A stretch of DNA of 9,377 nucleotides from JBFHER01 sp041584055 (GTDB taxonomy: Bacteria > Bacteroidota > Bacteroidia > Bacteroidales > UBA5342), in contig JBFHER010000154.1 in NCBI GenBank assembly GCA_041584055.1, forward strand, positions 1-9,377, written 5' to 3'. Within the stretch, counting starts at the first letter, position 1. Each line of letters begins with the position of its first letter. The translations under genes and the position numbers were made by a program. This document shows positions 1 to 6,867 of this stretch, in pieces. The notes under the pieces are model-generated. The model was not told the origin of the DNA. It worked only from the letters and a program-made list of their open reading frames with translations, and did not search any database.

Positions 1-18
1 ACAATCATCCTCATTTAG

Positions 19-90
<72 letters not shown>

Positions 91-91
<1 letters not shown>

Positions 92-242
92 ATATGTTTT
101 TTCAAAGAAGATAGAGTTACGAGCTCCGACGAGCTACTCCCGATGTACATCGGGACTCTACCCCGCAATATGTTTTTTCAAAGAAGATAGAGTTACGTGC
201 TCCGATGAGCTACTCCCGATGAACATCGGGACTCTACCCCGC
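91..242 (-). repeat. Tandem 76-bp repeat (two units) derived from tRNA-fMet 5' half
   Basis: The two head-to-tail units are 91-166 and 167-242. They differ at only three positions (122/198, 130/206, 146/222). Each unit, read on the minus strand, starts with GCGGGGTAGAG, the 5' end of the neighbouring tRNA-fMet. It continues with a D-loop replaced by an 18-nt palindrome, then the D-stem 3' strand and an anticodon-arm-like hairpin. A shared 30-nt AT-rich spacer ends in the same AATATG block that abuts the tRNA. No unit has a T-arm or an acceptor 3' strand, so neither can form a mature tRNA. Because the units lie upstream of the tRNA on its strand, they would form part of its primary transcript. 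Confidence 0.9.
114..167 (-). pseudogene. tRNA-fMet 5'-half fragment, copy proximal to the tRNA
   Basis: Relative to tRNA-fMet this copy keeps the acceptor 5' strand, U8-A9 and both D-stem strands. The D-loop is replaced by the perfect palindrome TCCCGATGTACATCGGGA (plus 138-155). The anticodon-arm remnant reads GAG-CTCGTAA-CTC, so the loop still has U33 but the anticodon position is CGU instead of CAU (plus 119-121). The 3' half of the tRNA is absent. On the sequence alone this is a broken tRNA copy. A structured leader RNA is an alternative. Confidence 0.75.
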
Positions 243-243
243 A
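190..243 (-). pseudogene. tRNA-fMet 5'-half fragment, copy distal to the tRNA
   Basis: This is the second copy of the same 5'-half fragment. Its palindrome (plus 214-231) has one central change, TCCCGATGAACATCGGGA, which leaves the 8-bp arms intact. The loop equivalent to the anticodon loop reads CACGTAA, so the invariant U33 has become A. One D-stem-adjacent base also differs (206). The changes fall in loop or single-stranded positions, and the hairpin arms are kept. Confidence 0.75.
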
Positions 244-275
244 ATATATATTTTTAAAATATTGTTGTCCTTTTT

Positions 276-295
276 ATAAGAACCGTTGTTCTTAT
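276..295. other. Hairpin in the tRNA-fMet leader region
   Basis: This is a perfect 8-bp inverted repeat, ATAAGAAC and GTTCTTAT, around a 4-nt loop. On neither strand is it followed by a T-run, so it is not an ordinary terminator. It lies just downstream of the predicted start site of the tRNA-fMet transcript. A role in transcript processing or 5' stability is possible but only inferred. The rest of 243-309 is AT-rich with no gene. Confidence 0.5.
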
Positions 296-309
296 TGCCT
301 TAGCGGGTG

Positions 310-340
310 CAAATATATTATAAATCGCGTAATTTTCAAA
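310..340 (-). promoter_or_regulatory. Bacteroidota-type promoter for the tRNA-fMet unit
   Basis: On the minus strand, TTTG (340-337) is followed after 19 nt by TATATTTG (317-310). This is an exact match to the TAnnTTTG -7 box and TTTG -33 box of Bacteroidota sigma-A promoters at normal spacing. It sits between the sucC terminator and the tRNA-like repeats and points at the tRNA. Transcription would begin near 303, giving a leader of about 210 nt before the mature tRNA. Confidence 0.72.
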
Positions 341-343
341 CTG

Positions 344-386
344 AAAAATAAAAAATCCCTCTCTTTTTCTTTGTTAGAGAGGGATT
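344..386 (-). terminator. Intrinsic terminator of sucC
   Basis: An 11-bp perfect stem (354-364 with 376-386) encloses an 11-nt loop. On the minus strand it is followed by TTTTTATTTTT. It lies just past the sucC stop codon and separates sucC from the tRNA-fMet promoter. Confidence 0.9.
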
Positions 387-407
387 GATGTTCTATGTGA
401 GTTTCTT

Positions 408-1601
408 TCAGTCCTTTAGCAAGGATTTTATTTTTTCTGTTGCTTCATCAATGGTTGTGGCACCATGTACCTGTAGGCCGCTGTCACGAATGATGGCGGC
501 ACCTTCTTCCGCATTAGTGCCCTGTAAACGCACAACCATAGGGACATTTATTTCACCCAGATTTTTATACGCTTCAACAATGCCATTGGCAACCCTGTCG
601 CATCGCACAATTCCTCCAAAGATATTGATGAGCACTAATTTTACATCTTTATCTTTCAAGATGATTCTCAATGCAGCCTCCACTCGTTCTGCATTTGCTC
701 CTCCACCAACATCCAAAAAGTTGGCAGGTTCACCTCCCGAGAGTTTGATCGCATCCATGGTTGCCATGGCCAGGCCTGCTCCATTTACCATGCATCCAAC
801 ATTCCCATTTAACTTTACAAAGCTCAGGTCATGTTGTGCCGCTTCCAGTTCTGCAGGATCTTCCTCGTGTTTATCAAGCATGGCCGCAAGGGTAGGGTGA
901 CGGAAAAGAGAGTTGTCATCGAGACTAATTTTTGCATCAACGGCAACAACACGGTTTTCAGAGGTAATTAACAATGGGTTAATCTCAACAAGTGAAGCGT
1001 CGTTCTGTACATAGGTGGCATACAAGCCTTTTGTGAACTTCAGCATATCCTTAAATGCACTGCCTTTCAGCCCAAGGTTGAATGCAATGTTACGACATTG
1101 ATAATCAAGCAATCCTAATCCAGGGTCAATCACCTCCGTGAAGAGTTTTTCAGGATGTTTTTCCGATACTTCTTCAATGTCCATGCCTCCCTCAGGAGAG
1201 TATAATATGATGTTTTTCCCAAGGTTTCGATTTAACAATACGCTAATGTAAATTTCCCTTGGCTCCTGTTCGCCCGAATAGTAAACTTCGTCGGCAATCA
1301 GAACCTTCCGTACAAATTTCCCTTCCGGACCGGTTTGGTTATTAATAATGGTCATGCCCAGAATTTCAGATGCCTTTTCTTTGACTTCTTTGGGCGACAT
1401 TGCAACCTTAACGCCGCCTGCCTTTCCCCGGCCTCCTGCATGCACCATTGCCTTGATTACCCATCTTCTACGTCCTGTTTTCAGCGCAATCTGATCAGCT
1501 GCCTGAATGGCATCTTCAGCATCTTCAATCACAATTCCATAGGGGATAGGGACCCCGTTTTGTTCCAGCAGTTCCTTACTTTGATATTCGTGCAAATTCA
1601 T
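408..1601 (-). CDS. sucC: Succinyl-CoA ligase (ADP-forming) subunit beta
   Basis: This 397-aa protein is the nucleotide-binding beta subunit of succinyl-CoA synthetase, the TCA-cycle enzyme that makes ATP or GTP from succinyl-CoA in the cytoplasm. The N-terminal ATP-grasp region starts MNLHEYQSKELL and has the KAMVHAGGRGKAGGVK motif at about 50-65. The EINPL stretch (207-211) and VDAK (221-224) supply the expected Mg/nucleotide ligands (N208, D222). The C-terminal ligase domain has NGAGLAM (273-279), FLDVGGGA (295-302) and NIFGGIVRCD (326-335). Length is normal for the family (E. coli 388 aa). The ATG start matches the family N-terminus and has an A-rich leader without a Shine-Dalgarno sequence. 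The partner sucD is not in the window. A weak TAATTTG box (minus strand, 1655-1649) is the only upstream promoter hint. Confidence 0.97.
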   Translation of the reverse strand: MNLHEYQSKELLEQNGVPIPYGIVIEDAEDAIQAADQIALKTGRRRWVIKAMVHAGGRGKAGGVKVAMSPKEVKEKASEILGMTIINNQTGPEGKFVRKVLIADEVYYSGEQEPREIYISVLLNRNLGKNIILYSPEGGMDIEEVSEKHPEKLFTEVIDPGLGLLDYQCRNIAFNLGLKGSAFKDMLKFTKGLYATYVQNDASLVEINPLLITSENRVVAVDAKISLDDNSLFRHPTLAAMLDKHEEDPAELEAAQHDLSFVKLNGNVGCMVNGAGLAMATMDAIKLSGGEPANFLDVGGGANAERVEAALRIILKDKDVKLVLINIFGGIVRCDRVANGIVEAYKNLGEINVPMVVRLQGTNAEEGAAIIRDSGLQVHGATTIDEATEKIKSLLKD

Positions 1602-1696
1602 GTCGTAAATTTTAGTTAAATATAAACATTTAAATATGTCATTTGGTTCAAATTATGATGTTGTGCAGTATGAATTTGTTGAGAATGGTGCTTTTT

Positions 1697-1727
1697 TTTG
1701 TAAATAATTTGTTAATTCGCAAATTTG
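1697..1727 (+). promoter_or_regulatory. Candidate promoter for the hypothetical gene at 1761
   Basis: TTTG (1697-1700), a 19-nt spacer and CAAATTTG (1720-1727) match the Bacteroidota -33/-7 pattern with one mismatch (C for T at the first -7 base). It is correctly placed for a short leader before the ATG at 1761. The region is AT-rich, so a chance match is quite possible. Confidence 0.38.
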
Positions 1728-1760
1728 TTGTTTCTTTATGAGCCATTTAACTCAAATACT

Positions 1761-2468
1761 ATGCCATACAGACGACTGCCGAACACAGATCAGGCCCGAT
1801 TGAGATCGCTAAATAACGCGATGGAAAAAGGAGAATTATACGACATGTATGATTTGGCTTTTTCTCAGAAAACATTCATTGAAATTAAATCCTTCCTACC
1901 GATTTTTGAAAAGTCGTTGTTGGAATATAAGCAGGCACATGATATTCAGGTTGCTTCAAGCAACCGATATCAGGAAAGGGTAAAAAAGGCAAGGCTTTAC
2001 TTGTCCCACTTTGTGCAGGTGCTTAATCTGGCCGTGATACGTGGAGATGTAAAGGCTGAAAATCAGGAGCTTTACGGCTTACGCTCAGAGTCCAGGCATG
2101 TGCCTGATCTGAGTACAGAATCAGCCTTGCTTAAGTGGGGTGAGCGGGTTATTGAAGGAGAACGTCAGCGTATTGGTTTAGGAGGAACCGCGGTTTATAC
2201 CCCATCGATTGCAAATGTGAAAGTGCATTTTGATATATTCAGAGATGCCTATAACAAGCAAAAAGTGCTACAAAATAACACGGCCCGCTTCCTTGACAAT
2301 ATTGCAGGATTGAGAACAAAAGCGGATGAAATTATTCTACGGGTATGGAACGAAGTTGAACAAACTTTTTCCCAGGTGGAAGATTTGGAGAAACGCCTAA
2401 TGAAGTGTCGAGAATATGGACTCATTTACTATTACCGAAAAGGTGAGCGTAAGCCGAAGGAGGTTTAA
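1761..2468 (+). CDS. Conserved-looking protein of unknown function (235 aa)
   Basis: I do not recognise a characterised family. I chose the ATG at 1761 (MPYRRLPNTDQARLRSL) because an in-frame TTG at 1725 would only add a low-complexity leader overlapping the candidate promoter. The protein is soluble-looking, with no signal peptide and no membrane segment. It appears mainly helical, with stretches rich in charged residues and Leu (about 48-85 and 160-225). The basic tail, REYGLIYYYRKGERKPKEV, is aromatic-rich. The N-terminal phrase resembles hypothetical proteins I associate with Bacteroidota genomes, but that is memory, not a search. It stands alone on the plus strand and converges on the FAH-family gene with 3 bp between stop codons. 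Coding character is good throughout. Confidence 0.85.
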   Translation: MPYRRLPNTDQARLRSLNNAMEKGELYDMYDLAFSQKTFIEIKSFLPIFEKSLLEYKQAHDIQVASSNRYQERVKKARLYLSHFVQVLNLAVIRGDVKAENQELYGLRSESRHVPDLSTESALLKWGERVIEGERQRIGLGGTAVYTPSIANVKVHFDIFRDAYNKQKVLQNNTARFLDNIAGLRTKADEIILRVWNEVEQTFSQVEDLEKRLMKCREYGLIYYYRKGERKPKEV

Positions 2469-2471
2469 TAC

Positions 2472-3083
2472 CTATTTTACAATAATGTCCAATACTTTTT
2501 TCTCTCCTATGTAACCAAGCAGATGATCGTCGGTTTGAACAGGACCCACCCCGGCAGGTGTTCCGGTAAAAATCAAATCCCCTGTTTTCAAGGTGAAATA
2601 ATTCGACAGGTACGAGATAAGTGTGTCAATGCTGAAAATCATCAAGCCGGAGTTTCCCTTTTGAACAGTTGACCCATTTTTGTCTAGGCGAAAGGCAATG
2701 TCATTCATCGCAGGAAGTTCCTTTTTGCTGATAAATTCACCCAAAGGTGCAGCGCCGTCAAATCCTTTGGCAAGATCCCAGGGCAGTCCTTTTTGTTTAA
2801 GCTTTGACTGTAAATCCCGTGCTGTAAAATCAATGCCAAGTCCAATTTCTTCGTAATAGCGGTGCGCGAATTGGGGTGCAATTTTTTTGCCAAGTCTACT
2901 GATTCTAACAACAAGTTCAATTTCATGATGCACCTCCTTTGAAAAAGAGGGCAGAAAAAATGCACTGTTATTCCTTAAAATGGATGAATCAGGCTTGCTG
3001 AATATGACGGGTTCTGTTGGTACTTCATTCTTTAATTCCTCTGCGTGCGCAACGTAATTTCGACCGATACAAAGAATTTTCAT
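2472..3083 (-). CDS. Fumarylacetoacetate hydrolase (FAH) family protein, FAHD1/YcgM-like
   Basis: This 203-aa protein covers one complete FAH catalytic domain. It begins MKILCIGRNYVAHAEELKN. The metal-site motif is EVHHEIELVVRI, with E54 and E56 as likely ligands and H53 nearby, and the third ligand is D85 in GIDFTARDLQ. K107 lies in KGFDGAAP and the family glycine-rich end is GDLIFTGTPAGVGPV (168-182). Short single-domain members of this type are acylpyruvate hydrolases or oxaloacetate decarboxylases (FAHD1, YcgM). Related members act in aromatic-acid degradation, so the exact substrate is not determined here. It starts 3 nt after the stop codon of the exonuclease gene and is probably co-transcribed with it. 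No terminator separates its end from the convergent gene at 2468. Confidence 0.92.
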   Translation of the reverse strand: MKILCIGRNYVAHAEELKNEVPTEPVIFSKPDSSILRNNSAFFLPSFSKEVHHEIELVVRISRLGKKIAPQFAHRYYEEIGLGIDFTARDLQSKLKQKGLPWDLAKGFDGAAPLGEFISKKELPAMNDIAFRLDKNGSTVQKGNSGLMIFSIDTLISYLSNYFTLKTGDLIFTGTPAGVGPVQTDDHLLGYIGEKKVLDIIVK

Positions 3084-3086
3084 GTC

Positions 3087-3854
3087 TTATTTGTTAAAGG
3101 ATCGGAGTTTAATAGCGGTTAGAATTTTTTTGGTATACAATGGGAAATCGCCATTCATCATCCATGCATAATAACTTGGTTCTCTCTCAAGGACATCGAT
3201 TACCTTTTTGCCCTTGTGCTTACCAAAGTTAAATACTTCTTCCCCATCTTTATTGAAAATAATTCGGCCTGAGAAATCCGCATTTTGATTAAAAGAAGAG
3301 AATTCAGCGAGAAATTCGATGTCATTTTCAAGATCATCATAGCGGTCAAGCTGCGACTTCAGCACCTCGTAGGTTGCTTTTACATCTGCTTCTGCACTGT
3401 GTGCGTCGGAGAGGTCCCTGTCGCAATAAAATTTGTATGCAGCTAAAAGTGTTCGTTGTTCTTTTTTGTGAAAGATGGTTTGAACATCAACAAAACGACG
3501 CTTGTTAAATTCAATATCCACATTGGCACGCAAAAATTCTTCAGCAAGCAAGGGGATGTCAAATCTGTTGGAATTAAAGCCCGCCAGATCACACCCTTCG
3601 ATGAATTTAGCTAGTGTTTTTGCAATTTCTTTGAAGTGTGGCGCGTCTTTTACATCTTCATCATATATGCCATGTATCTCTGATGATGCAGCCGGAATAG
3701 GACATCCCGGATTAACACGCATGGTTTTAGTTTCTTCCATGCCATTTGGATGAACCACTAAAATTGAAATTTCTACTATCCGATCACTCACAATGTTGAT
3801 GCCGGTTGTCTCAAGATCGAAGAAGGCAATCGGTTTTTTTAGTTTCAACTGCAT
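3087..3854 (-). CDS. DnaQ-like DEDDh 3'-5' exonuclease with C-terminal DUF3820-like domain
   Basis: This is a 255-aa protein. Residues about 8-170 form a DnaQ/epsilon-type exonuclease. Exo I is FFDLETTG (D13, E15), Exo II is GFNSNRFDIPLL (D99), and Exo III is DAHSAEADVKAT (H152, D157), so all five DEDDh residues are present. It should remove nucleotides from the 3' end of DNA or RNA. A linker follows, then residues about 205-235 (VFNFGKHKGKKVIDVLEREPSYYAWMM) match my recollection of the small DUF3820 / 'QSregVF_b' domain, which often follows exonuclease domains in Bacteroidota. It has no polymerase domain and is shorter than the PolC type. It may be a stand-alone proofreader or an RNase T-like trimmer. 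It lies just downstream of dnaN, beyond a terminator, and is followed closely by the FAH-family gene. Confidence 0.93.
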   Translation of the reverse strand: MQLKLKKPIAFFDLETTGINIVSDRIVEISILVVHPNGMEETKTMRVNPGCPIPAASSEIHGIYDEDVKDAPHFKEIAKTLAKFIEGCDLAGFNSNRFDIPLLAEEFLRANVDIEFNKRRFVDVQTIFHKKEQRTLLAAYKFYCDRDLSDAHSAEADVKATYEVLKSQLDRYDDLENDIEFLAEFSSFNQNADFSGRIIFNKDGEEVFNFGKHKGKKVIDVLEREPSYYAWMMNGDFPLYTKKILTAIKLRSFNK

Positions 3855-3872
3855 AACTGCGTTTTAGATGGT

Positions 3873-3903
3873 AAAAAAAAAGGACTCTTCAGAGAATCCT
3901 TTT
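3873..3903 (-). terminator. Intrinsic terminator downstream of dnaN
   Basis: On the minus strand, an AAAAGGA/TCCTTTT stem continues through one A·C mismatch into CTC/GAG-type pairs around a 4-nt loop (3889-3892). A run of T residues follows (complement of the A-tract from 3873). It sits 22 bp after the dnaN stop. Partial read-through would still be needed to serve the exonuclease gene, because I find no convincing separate promoter for it in 3855-3925. Confidence 0.78.
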
Positions 3904-3925
3904 ATATGGTTTAGTCAATAATTCA

Positions 3926-5050
3926 TTAATCGTTTAACATCATCGGCATCAAAAGCATGAGCAGGTCGATGTTCTCCTTACTGTCGAAAGGTAGAATAAC
4001 ACCAGCTCTGGATGAATCCGCAAATTCCAGAATTACATCTCCGGAATCAATGTTTGAGAGAATCTCAATCAGGAAATTGGATTTAAAGCCAATGCTTAAG
4101 TCATCACCTTCGTACTGACAAGGAATCACAGCGTGCGCTGAAATTGAAAAGTCAATGTCCTGAGCGGATACTTTTGCCTGATTTGTTGTTAATTGTATCT
4201 TGATCAGGTTGCTGGCCTGGTTGGAGCACACTGCCACCCTTTTAAGGGTCGCAATAAAAGCCATCCGGTCAACAATCATTTTGTTCGGATTGTCTTGTGG
4301 TATTACTGAATTGTAATTCGGGTAACGGCCCTCCACCAAACGACAAATCATTTTGTAGTTAGAAAGCGTAATGCTGGCATTTTTTGAATCAAATGCAATT
4401 TCAACATCACCTTCTTCCTTTGGTAAAATGCTTTTTAACAGGGAGGCTGGTTTTTTAGGCAATATAAAGGATGATGGTTGCACACCGGTAACGTTTGAAT
4501 CAGTGATGCGCACCAGCTTATGTGCGTCAGATGCAGCCAGGGTTAAACTTTCCTCGGTAATGTCAAAGAAAATACCATTCATCACAGGACGTAACTCATC
4601 ATCTGCCGTTGCAAAAAGTGTTTTTGAAATTCCGTTTTCAAGGCGATCAACATCGATGTTGAATTTAACAACATTCTCAGCATCCAGTTCCGGTAACTTT
4701 GGATATTCGTCGCCATTTTGTCCATTGTTTGAGAAATCGTCATTCTCACTGGTTATTGACAGGTTAAATGAATCGTTGATTCCAAATGTCAAAGGTTGAT
4801 CAGCAAATTCCTTCAAATAATCAAGTAGGATTTTTGCCGATGCAGCAAAGCTTCCATCGCCTTCTGTCGACTCAACTTCAAGTGATGTGATCAGTGTTGT
4901 GTCCAGATCGGAAGCCGTGACAGTCAATGTATTTCCTTCCAGTTTAAAAAGAAAACTATCCAGTATTGCAAGTGTGTTTTTATTACTGATTACCCGGCTG
5001 ATTGCCTGTAGATGACTCAATAGAGACGTGCTCGAAACAATAAACTTCAT
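3926..5050 (-). CDS. dnaN: DNA polymerase III beta subunit (sliding clamp)
   Basis: This 374-aa protein is the ring-shaped processivity clamp that tethers DNA polymerase III and many repair factors to DNA. The N-terminus MKFIVSSTSLLSHLQAISRV and early ASDLDTTLITSLE are typical of clamp domain I. The middle domain has DAHKLVRI. VEGRYPNYNSVIPQDNP marks the start of the third domain. The C-terminal LMLLMPMMLND corresponds to the conserved MPM end that forms part of the partner-binding pocket. Length is normal. I use the ATG at 5050: an in-frame TTG nine bases upstream would add only three residues, and the ATG matches the family start. dnaA is not adjacent, so this is not the classic oriC dnaA-dnaN pair. 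Confidence 0.97.
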   Translation of the reverse strand: MKFIVSSTSLLSHLQAISRVISNKNTLAILDSFLFKLEGNTLTVTASDLDTTLITSLEVESTEGDGSFAASAKILLDYLKEFADQPLTFGINDSFNLSITSENDDFSNNGQNGDEYPKLPELDAENVVKFNIDVDRLENGISKTLFATADDELRPVMNGIFFDITEESLTLAASDAHKLVRITDSNVTGVQPSSFILPKKPASLLKSILPKEEGDVEIAFDSKNASITLSNYKMICRLVEGRYPNYNSVIPQDNPNKMIVDRMAFIATLKRVAVCSNQASNLIKIQLTTNQAKVSAQDIDFSISAHAVIPCQYEGDDLSIGFKSNFLIEILSNIDSGDVILEFADSSRAGVILPFDSKENIDLLMLLMPMMLND

Positions 5051-5077
5051 ATTTTTCAAGAATTTTTAATAAGTAAC

Positions 5078-5085
5078 CAAAGATA
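5078..5085 (-). promoter_or_regulatory. Probable -7 box for dnaN
   Basis: The minus strand reads TATCTTTG, an exact TAnnTTTG match, 27 bp before the dnaN ATG. I see no good TTTG at the -33 position. It suggests dnaN has its own promoter and does not rely only on transcription from gldFG. Confidence 0.55.
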
Positions 5086-5148
5086 GAGAAAAATTGTGAA
5101 GATAAAAGCACCGTCAATAATTTTTAAGTCCGGCATCGTGAATCAAAA

Positions 5149-6867
5149 TCAGGAACGGACAGAATATTTCCGGCGACGGTAAATTGTGAATAAAAACCCC
5201 ATAACAACAAGGATCAGAAATGGTAGCAATACATTCAAAATCTGCCATTTACCACGTTTCTCATTGGCCTCTGTTTTATCCAGAAGACGCAGTTGAAATG
5301 ATCTGTTACGCAATTGCATCCATTGCTCACCTTCCACGAGATAGTTAACGGCATTCACAACAAATTCTTTATTGCCATAGAGTTCCTGTCGGGTGTATCT
5401 GTCAAAATTCAAAGGGAATAGCTGTCGGGAGGCTCCGCTTCCTTCCACTTCATTTCTCAAAATATCACCATCACCCACAATGAGCATGCGGGTGGGTTTA
5501 CTTTCCGTGAGTATTGCAGAACGCTGAACCGTGAGGCCTGCCGGTATGTTTCGGTTCTTGAAAACGGATGGGAATACGCCTTCCTGAAGCAATGCTACCG
5601 GCTTGGAGCCCGCATTGAAATAGCGGGAATCCATGTTTTGTGCAGCAATATCAAGGTTCACGGGAGCTGGCGCCTGAAATACGTTTGTCTGGGCGGAGCT
5701 TTGAAGTAAAACCTGTCGTTTTAAACCGGGGATGGTGCCAACCGAATCAACAGAACTTGTAAAATTTCCTCTTACAGGCGATAAGTTGGTGGTGATGGGA
5801 TGTTTCAGCGCACTGCTCATCACCGGAGAATAAAACCATGGAACCGGATGAAAATCTGCTTTTTGTCCCTGAGCAGCAAAGTTTATTGGTATGAGGGCAC
5901 ATTGCATGTCCTGTAGCAACACAGGATTGACCCGTGCACCATATCTGAACAACATGTCTTCCAGATTCACATCGTGATACAATCCGATGGTCATCGGGTT
6001 TTGGGAAAGACTGTCAAGACTGATTGCGACGCCATCCAAAAACCAAAGCACCCGCCCCCCTTTCATGATGTACTGATCCAGCACAAATTTCTCCATTTCC
6101 GTGTAGGCCTGTTGAGGATGGGCAATGATCAGGGCCTGATAAGGATCAAGCACTGTGGGATTGGTGCCAATGACGCCCCGGTCGATTTGATAATAATGAC
6201 TTAGGGCACTGGTTACGTCATAAACGTCATCTTCATTCAGTTCTCCATGTCCTTCGATAAATGCAATTTTTTTTGGTTCTGATGTGCTTAAAATGCGAAG
6301 CGCATCCGTAAACTGATATTCAAGGTTCTGAATGGATAGGTTTAGGTTCTCTGTTCCATTTTTGCCGGGGATGTTGACCAGCAGACGCACAGGATAGGTT
6401 TTTTCTTTGTAATTAATTGCGGCCCATGGATAAACCGGTTTTTGAATGATCTTTCCATTTTTACCTTCCTCAACAACATTGATGGGAGCCATATCAAGAT
6501 CCTCAAGTTGCTTTAACAAGCGTTTCTTCCTTTCTTCAGATGCGACATTGTCGGGAGAGGTGAAAGTGAAACTAAATTTTGACTTGCCATGGATGTTGAA
6601 CTCACGCATTAGATCGTTGCATGCCATTTTTAATTCGCGGAATCCCTGATTCAAATCTCCATCCAGATAAATGGTGACTGAGGCCTCTGATTCCAAAAGG
6701 TTTAAGAGCTCGATGGTGCTTGCTGACAATGAAAAACGTTTGTCCTGGGTGAGATCAATCCTAAAAAAGACTGATCGCAAAGCCATGTTTACAAGTATTA
6801 GAATAAGCAAAAGGATGACCGCTTTTGCAATGATTGACCTCAGCACTTTTTGAATGAGTTTCTTCAT
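5149..6867 (-). CDS. gldG: Gliding motility ABC transporter auxiliary protein GldG
   Basis: This 572-aa protein belongs to the GldG / ABC-transporter auxiliary (ABC_transp_aux) family, which works with permease GldF and ATPase GldA. An N-terminal membrane anchor spans about residues 13-31 and is followed by the family signature FRIDLTQDKRFSLS (35-48). The large extracytoplasmic region contains IAFIEGHGEL (201-210), the GHGE motif of the family. A C-terminal membrane segment (about 541-562) ends in a basic IYRRRKYSVRS tail. I chose the ATG at 6867 because it overlaps the gldF stop codon by 4 nt (6864-6867). A start at 6885 would extend into gldF and add six residues before the basic MKKLIQK anchor. 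Translational coupling with gldF is likely. gldA is not in the window. Confidence 0.93.
   Translation of the reverse strand: MKKLIQKVLRSIIAKAVILLLILILVNMALRSVFFRIDLTQDKRFSLSASTIELLNLLESEASVTIYLDGDLNQGFRELKMACNDLMREFNIHGKSKFSFTFTSPDNVASEERKKRLLKQLEDLDMAPINVVEEGKNGKIIQKPVYPWAAINYKEKTYPVRLLVNIPGKNGTENLNLSIQNLEYQFTDALRILSTSEPKKIAFIEGHGELNEDDVYDVTSALSHYYQIDRGVIGTNPTVLDPYQALIIAHPQQAYTEMEKFVLDQYIMKGGRVLWFLDGVAISLDSLSQNPMTIGLYHDVNLEDMLFRYGARVNPVLLQDMQCALIPINFAAQGQKADFHPVPWFYSPVMSSALKHPITTNLSPVRGNFTSSVDSVGTIPGLKRQVLLQSSAQTNVFQAPAPVNLDIAAQNMDSRYFNAGSKPVALLQEGVFPSVFKNRNIPAGLTVQRSAILTESKPTRMLIVGDGDILRNEVEGSGASRQLFPLNFDRYTRQELYGNKEFVVNAVNYLVEGEQWMQLRNRSFQLRLLDKTEANEKRGKWQILNVLLPFLILVVMGFLFTIYRRRKYSVRS

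Noticed and set aside
276..295. Terminator between sucC and tRNA-fMet
   Set aside because: The 8-bp hairpin is not followed by a T-run on either strand, and the true sucC terminator is at 344-386.
385..900. Plus-strand open frame of 171 codons opposite sucC
   Set aside because: It lies almost entirely antisense to the strongly supported sucC gene and begins inside the sucC terminator. The product shows no family features.
2705..2965. Minus-strand frame of 86 codons inside the FAH-family gene
   Set aside because: It is a shifted frame within a gene whose own frame has all family motifs. There is no sign of a programmed frameshift.
4371..4799. Plus-strand frame of 142 codons opposite dnaN
   Set aside because: It is an antisense shadow of dnaN with no independent promoter or recognisable protein features.
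5051..5059. TTG start giving dnaN three extra residues
   Set aside because: The ATG at 5050 gives exactly the family N-terminus MKFIVSS. The extension has no support.
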